This document shows, in pieces, positions 52,865 through 56,186 of a stretch of 56,186 nucleotides of DNA. Below the pieces are notes generated by a model. That model searched no databases. It saw only the letters and a list, made by a program, of their open reading frames with translations, and was not told where the DNA came from. Position numbers and translations under genes: made by a program. The DNA lies in the NCBI GenBank assembly GCA_009827225.1, contig WUAI01000020.1, positions 1-56,186 of the forward strand, written 5' to 3'. Every line of letters starts with the position of its first letter. The first letter of the stretch is position 1. This DNA comes from Flavobacteriaceae bacterium (lineage in GTDB: Bacteria; Bacteroidota; Bacteroidia; Flavobacteriales; Flavobacteriaceae).

Positions 52865-53737
52865 TTATCCTGCCAGTGCTTCTGCACCACCTACGATTTC
52901 AAGGATCTCGCCGGTAATAGCAGCCTGACGTGCTTTGTTGTATTCTAATGTGAGATTCGCTTTCAACTCGGCCGCATTATCTGTTGCTTTATGCATTGCT
53001 GTCATACGTGCTCCGTGCTCACTTGCCACACTATCCCTTACCGCTTTAAAGAGTTGTGTTTTCAAACTCTTTGGAATCAATTCTTCGACGATCTTCGCTT
53101 TTGATGGTTCGAAGATAAAATCGGAGGTTGTTGCCTCTGAACTTTCCTCATCATTTTCAGCAGGTACGATAGGCAAATATTGTTCGTGCATCACAATTTG
53201 TGTAGCTGCATTCTTGAACTTGTTGTACAAGAGAACAATCTTGTCATAATTCCCTTCAGCAAACTGATCCATTAACATTTCAGCTATCTCGGCAACATTC
53301 TCGAAGGTAAGATCATCATATACTTCGTTATGATTACTGATCACATTCTCCGATTTAGAGATAATATCATTCCCTTTTTTACCAATGGTTACGAAATGCA
53401 CCTCTTTTCCCGCATAGGTTTCGGCTACTGCTTTCTTGGATTCCTTCACAATATTACTGTTGAAGGCTCCTGCCAATCCACGGTTTGAAGTGATGGCCAC
53501 AACCAATACCTTGTTTTCCTCTCTCTGATCCGCAAACTTACTTCCGCTATCGCTATCCAGAGTGGCACTCAGGTTTCGCAATAAGGTGGTAAGTGTATCC
53601 GCGTAAGGACGCATTGCCGTAATGGCATCCTGCGCTTTTTTCAACTTTGCAGCCGATACCATTTTCATGGCACTCGTAATCTGCATCGTAGACCCTACCG
53701 AGGAAATCCTATTTCGTATCTCTTTTAAATTAGCCAT
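52865..53737 (-). CDS. atpG: ATP synthase F1 gamma subunit
   Basis: This 290-residue subunit is the rotating central shaft of F1. The N-terminal helix reads MANLKEIRNRISSVGSTMQITSAMKMVSAAKLKKAQ, and the C-terminal helix ends MTAMHKATDNAAELKANLTLEYNKARQAAITGEILEIVGGAEAL. The insertion near residues 185-205 (ENDEESSEATTSDFIF) is typical of Bacteroidota. It starts 27 bases after atpA and ends the operon at a strong terminator. Confidence 0.97.
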   Translation of the reverse strand: MANLKEIRNRISSVGSTMQITSAMKMVSAAKLKKAQDAITAMRPYADTLTTLLRNLSATLDSDSGSKFADQREENKVLVVAITSNRGLAGAFNSNIVKESKKAVAETYAGKEVHFVTIGKKGNDIISKSENVISNHNEVYDDLTFENVAEIAEMLMDQFAEGNYDKIVLLYNKFKNAATQIVMHEQYLPIVPAENDEESSEATTSDFIFEPSKAKIVEELIPKSLKTQLFKAVRDSVASEHGARMTAMHKATDNAAELKANLTLEYNKARQAAITGEILEIVGGAEALAG

Positions 53738-53764
53738 ACTCGTTATTTAGAGTTTATGCCTTTA

Positions 53765-55339
53765 TTAATATTTACCTGCCAAATCTTTGGCAACAGTTGT
53801 AAGCGTATCGATCACATCATCCGTAAGTTTTCCTGCCTTTAATGTATCCAGGGTCCCTCTGTGCTTACCGTTCAATACTTCGATATAATCTCTTTCGAAT
53901 TCTTTTACTTTCTCAACAGGAACTTCTCGAAGTAAATTTTTAGATCCTGCATAGATAATCGCAACCTGATCCTCTACGGTATAAGGATCGTTCTGTGCTT
54001 GTTTAAGGATCTCTACGTTACGTTTTCCTTTTTCGATTACGTTCATGGTGGCCGCATCAAGGTCACTACCAAACTTCGCGAAAGCTTCCAGTTCACGGAA
54101 CTGAGCCTGGTCAAGCTTCAAAGTACCTGCTACCTTCTTCATCGATTTGATCTGAGCCGATCCCCCTACACGAGATACAGAAATACCCACGTTAATCGCA
54201 GGACGAACCCCAGAGTTGAAAAGATCACTTTCCAGGAAAATCTGACCGTCAGTAATCGAGATAACGTTCGTTGGGATATATGCAGAAACGTCTCCTGCCT
54301 GAGTTTCGATAATTGGTAAGGCGGTTAAAGAACCTCCTCCTTTTACCTTATCCTTCAATGATTCAGGAAGATCGTTCATATTCTTAGCGATATCATCATC
54401 GGCGATCACCTTTGCAGAACGCTCCAATAATCTTGAGTGAAGGTAGAATACATCCCCTGGATACGCCTCACGTCCCGGTGGACGACGTAGTAAAAGAGAT
54501 ACCTCACGGTAAGCTACTGCCTGCTTTGAAAGATCATCATAAATGATCAACGCCGGACGACCAGTATCACGGAAGTATTCTCCAATCGCAGCACCGGCAA
54601 ACGGAGCATATACCTGCATCGGAGCAGGATCACTCGCGTTGGCAGCAACGATAGTTGTATATGCTAATGCGCCTCTATCTTCCAATACTTTAGCGATGTT
54701 CGCAACGGTAGAAGCTTTTTGTCCTACTGCAACGTAGATACAATATACTGGCTCTCCTGCATCATAAAATTCTTTTTGGTTCAGGATGGTATCGATACAA
54801 ACGGTAGTCTTTCCTGTTTGACGGTCACCAATCACCAACTCCCGCTGTCCTCTTCCTACAGGAATCATTGCGTCGATCGACTTAATTCCAGTTTGAAGCG
54901 GCTCACTTACCGGTTGACGATAGATTACCCCGGGAGCTTTTCGTTCCAATGGCATTTCAAAAGTTTCACCTGCGATTGGACCTTTTCCGTCGATGGGTTG
55001 TCCTAGAGTGTTAACCACACGTCCAACAATTCCTTCACCCACATTGATAGAGGCAATTCGTTGCGTACGCTTTACGGTAGCACCTTCTTTAATTTCTTTT
55101 GAAGGTCCTAAAAGTACCACCCCAACATTATCCTCTTCCAGGTTCAGTACGATTCCTTCAAGACCGTTCTCAAATTCTACCAATTCCCCGTATTGAGCAT
55201 TGGAAAGACCGTAAACACGGGCAATACCATCACCAACGGTAAGAACAGTTCCTACTTCATCCAATGAAGCACTAGCTTCAAATCCTGAAAGTTGTTGCTT
55301 TAAGATTGCTGAAATTTCAGCTGGTTTAACTTCTGCCAT
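53765..55339 (-). CDS. atpA: ATP synthase F1 alpha subunit
   Basis: This 524-residue subunit alternates with beta in the F1 head. The P-loop is GDRQTGKT (171-178), followed by [44 protein letters not shown] and the C-terminal domain. The residues needed for noncatalytic nucleotide sites are intact. The gene lies 42 bases after atpH. Confidence 0.98.
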   Translation of the reverse strand: MAEVKPAEISAILKQQLSGFEASASLDEVGTVLTVGDGIARVYGLSNAQYGELVEFENGLEGIVLNLEEDNVGVVLLGPSKEIKEGATVKRTQRIASINVGEGIVGRVVNTLGQPIDGKGPIAGETFEMPLERKAPGVIYRQPVSEPLQTGIKSIDAMIPVGRGQRELVIGDRQTGKTTVCIDTILNQKEFYDAGEPVYCIYVAVGQKASTVANIAKVLEDRGALAYTTIVAANASDPAPMQVYAPFAGAAIGEYFRDTGRPALIIYDDLSKQAVAYREVSLLLRRPPGREAYPGDVFYLHSRLLERSAKVIADDDIAKNMNDLPESLKDKVKGGGSLTALPIIETQAGDVSAYIPTNVISITDGQIFLESDLFNSGVRPAINVGISVSRVGGSAQIKSMKKVAGTLKLDQAQFRELEAFAKFGSDLDAATMNVIEKGKRNVEILKQAQNDPYTVEDQVAIIYAGSKNLLREVPVEKVKEFERDYIEVLNGKHRGTLDTLKAGKLTDDVIDTLTTVAKDLAGKY

Positions 55340-55381
55340 TTTATTACGTTATAAATGATAGTCCAAAGCTTTAGCGAAGGA

Positions 55382-55924
55382 CTACAATGATTTACTAAAT
55401 TCTCTTTTAATATTTCCTAATTTGTTTGCGATACTCGCATTATATTGAAGGTCTCCCACGCGTAACATGAATCCTCCAATGATCGATTCATCGATCAGAT
55501 TTTCAATAGTCACCTGGTCGCTTCCTGTTAATTCCTTCACCTTGTTAAGGACTTTCTGCTCCAAGTCGTTTGATAAAGGTACAGCCGTTGTCACCTGAGC
55601 GACTTTCACACCCTGTGCTTCGTTATAAAGTGCGATATAACCTTCAGCCACATCATTTAAAACATCTGCACGTTGGTTATCAACCAGGATACTGATCAAT
55701 CCTTTGGTGTGCTCACTAATACCTCCGAATATTTTGTGTAAAGCCTCTTTTTTGTCCTCTCCTTTAATGATCGGGCTTTTCAGCATTAATCGCAATTCTT
55801 TGCTGCTCTTAATCGAGTTCTGAATAAGCTGCATGTCTTCAAAAACCTCATAGGATTTTTTGGACTCATTAGCCAGATCAAGGATGGCTTTTGCATATCG
55901 TATTGCTGCTCTGCTTCCGCTCAT
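55382..55924 (-). CDS. atpH: ATP synthase F1 delta subunit
   Basis: This 180-residue delta subunit joins the peripheral stalk (b subunits) to the top of F1. The N-terminal domain begins AAIRYAKAILDLANESKKSYEVFEDM, and the C-terminal segment ESIIGGFMLRVGDLQYNASIANKLGNIKREF is the OSCP/delta signature. It begins four bases after atpF. Confidence 0.95.
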   Translation of the reverse strand: MSGSRAAIRYAKAILDLANESKKSYEVFEDMQLIQNSIKSSKELRLMLKSPIIKGEDKKEALHKIFGGISEHTKGLISILVDNQRADVLNDVAEGYIALYNEAQGVKVAQVTTAVPLSNDLEQKVLNKVKELTGSDQVTIENLIDESIIGGFMLRVGDLQYNASIANKLGNIKREFSKSL

Positions 55925-55928
55925 AGTC

Positions 55929-56186
55929 TTAGTTTAAGGTAGCTTCACCTATCATGTCCTCAACAAGTTTTAACTGCTTATCTTTATTGGACAATTCGTC
56001 TTTTACAACTTTCTCAGCGATATCCACAGACAAAGTGGCTACCTGGTTTTTCAACTCAGCGATAGCCGCTTTCTTTTCACTTTCGATAGCAGCCTGAGCC
56101 TGTGAGATCATCTTATCAGCTTCGGCTTTGGCTTCCTCTTTAGCATCCGAAATCATCTTCGCCTTTAGGTCACGAGCTTCTTTCAT
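55929..56186 (-). CDS. atpF: ATP synthase Fo subunit b (partial; N-terminal part outside window)
   Basis: The 85 residues visible to the right edge are the C-terminal coiled coil of subunit b (KEARDLKAKMISDAKEEAKAEADKMISQAQ and the end LSNKDKQLKLVEDMIGEATLN), the peripheral stalk of the ATP synthase. The Met at the window edge is internal, since the N-terminal membrane helix is missing and the gene must continue beyond 56186. Confidence 0.93.
   Translation of the reverse strand: MKEARDLKAKMISDAKEEAKAEADKMISQAQAAIESEKKAAIAELKNQVATLSVDIAEKVVKDELSNKDKQLKLVEDMIGEATLN

Noticed and set aside
1-56186. Mobile elements, phage, restriction or toxin systems
   Set aside because: No transposase, integrase, phage structural, methylase or toxin-antitoxin pattern was recognised, and gene content is core type throughout.

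Overview
The window looks like a chromosomal segment from a member of the Flavobacteriaceae (Bacteroidota). The signs are two large secreted proteases ending in type IX secretion (T9SS type A) sorting domains, a gliding-motility lipoprotein (GldH), a PSP1/RicT protein with the Bacteroidota-type Cys-rich N-terminus, lipoproteins of Bacteroidota-only families (DUF4292, DUF2652 neighbourhood), an HU-CCDC81/SPOR protein, an atpF-H-A-G cluster with no atpD or atpC after it, and many -7 elements of the form TAnnTTTG with no Shine-Dalgarno sequences. I see no rRNA, tRNA, CRISPR array, insertion sequence, integrase or prophage gene. This is mostly core-genome sequence. Layout: 1-1474 holds a truncated DUF2652 gene and an SDR-type L-threonine dehydrogenase, both on the minus strand. 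1575-4305 holds a lipoprotein and an M13 metallopeptidase. 4346-7741 is a minus-strand set (MATE transporter, ferrochelatase, AraC-type regulator) that diverges from a long plus-strand heme operon (7931-14941: hemA, hemC, hemD, hemE, a DUF6973 gene, an EI24-like membrane gene, hemF, hemB) whose genes mostly overlap by a few bases. Together these supply the C5 heme pathway except glutamate-1-semialdehyde aminomutase and protoporphyrinogen oxidase. 14993-18468 has a CNNM/CBS protein, an O6-methylguanine methyltransferase, a serine hydrolase and a PolB-like exonuclease. 18562-22437 is a secreted M4 protease with duplicated MAM-like domains. 22652-24343 is a fused Dpp/Opp-type double ATPase. 24686-26043 encodes the two subunits of succinyl-CoA:3-ketoacid CoA-transferase. 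26127-30081 is an envelope operon (RicT, GldH, PBP1A), followed by TrhO. 31381-34794 holds recA, an ECF-like sigma factor and an unusual inner-membrane/outer-membrane chimera. 34878-38791 holds an acyltransferase, trpS, dprA and an HU-CCDC81/SPOR protein. 38868-44661 holds a thioesterase, a secreted S8 protease and an MBL/double-rhodanese protein. 44663-49510 is a minus-strand cell-envelope operon (dut, nucleotidyltransferase, TPR protein, DUF4292 lipoprotein, EnvC-like activator). 49673-52776 holds a GT2 glycosyltransferase, a TMTC-like membrane protein and a lipoprotein. 52865-56186 is atpG, atpA, atpH and the 3' part of atpF. How the genes work together: the hem genes make heme and are flanked by a divergent regulator and ferrochelatase. 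RicT-GldH-PBP1A and dut-to-EnvC are co-transcribed envelope-growth sets. The M4, S8 and M13 peptidases with the Dpp-like ATPase suggest a protein- and peptide-degrading lifestyle. I found no clear new defence or mobile system. The best leads are the two uncharacterised genes locked into the heme operon, the sigma-factor-linked protein that appears to join an inner-membrane helix to an outer-membrane barrel, and several unassigned DNA palindromes and tandem repeats in promoter regions.
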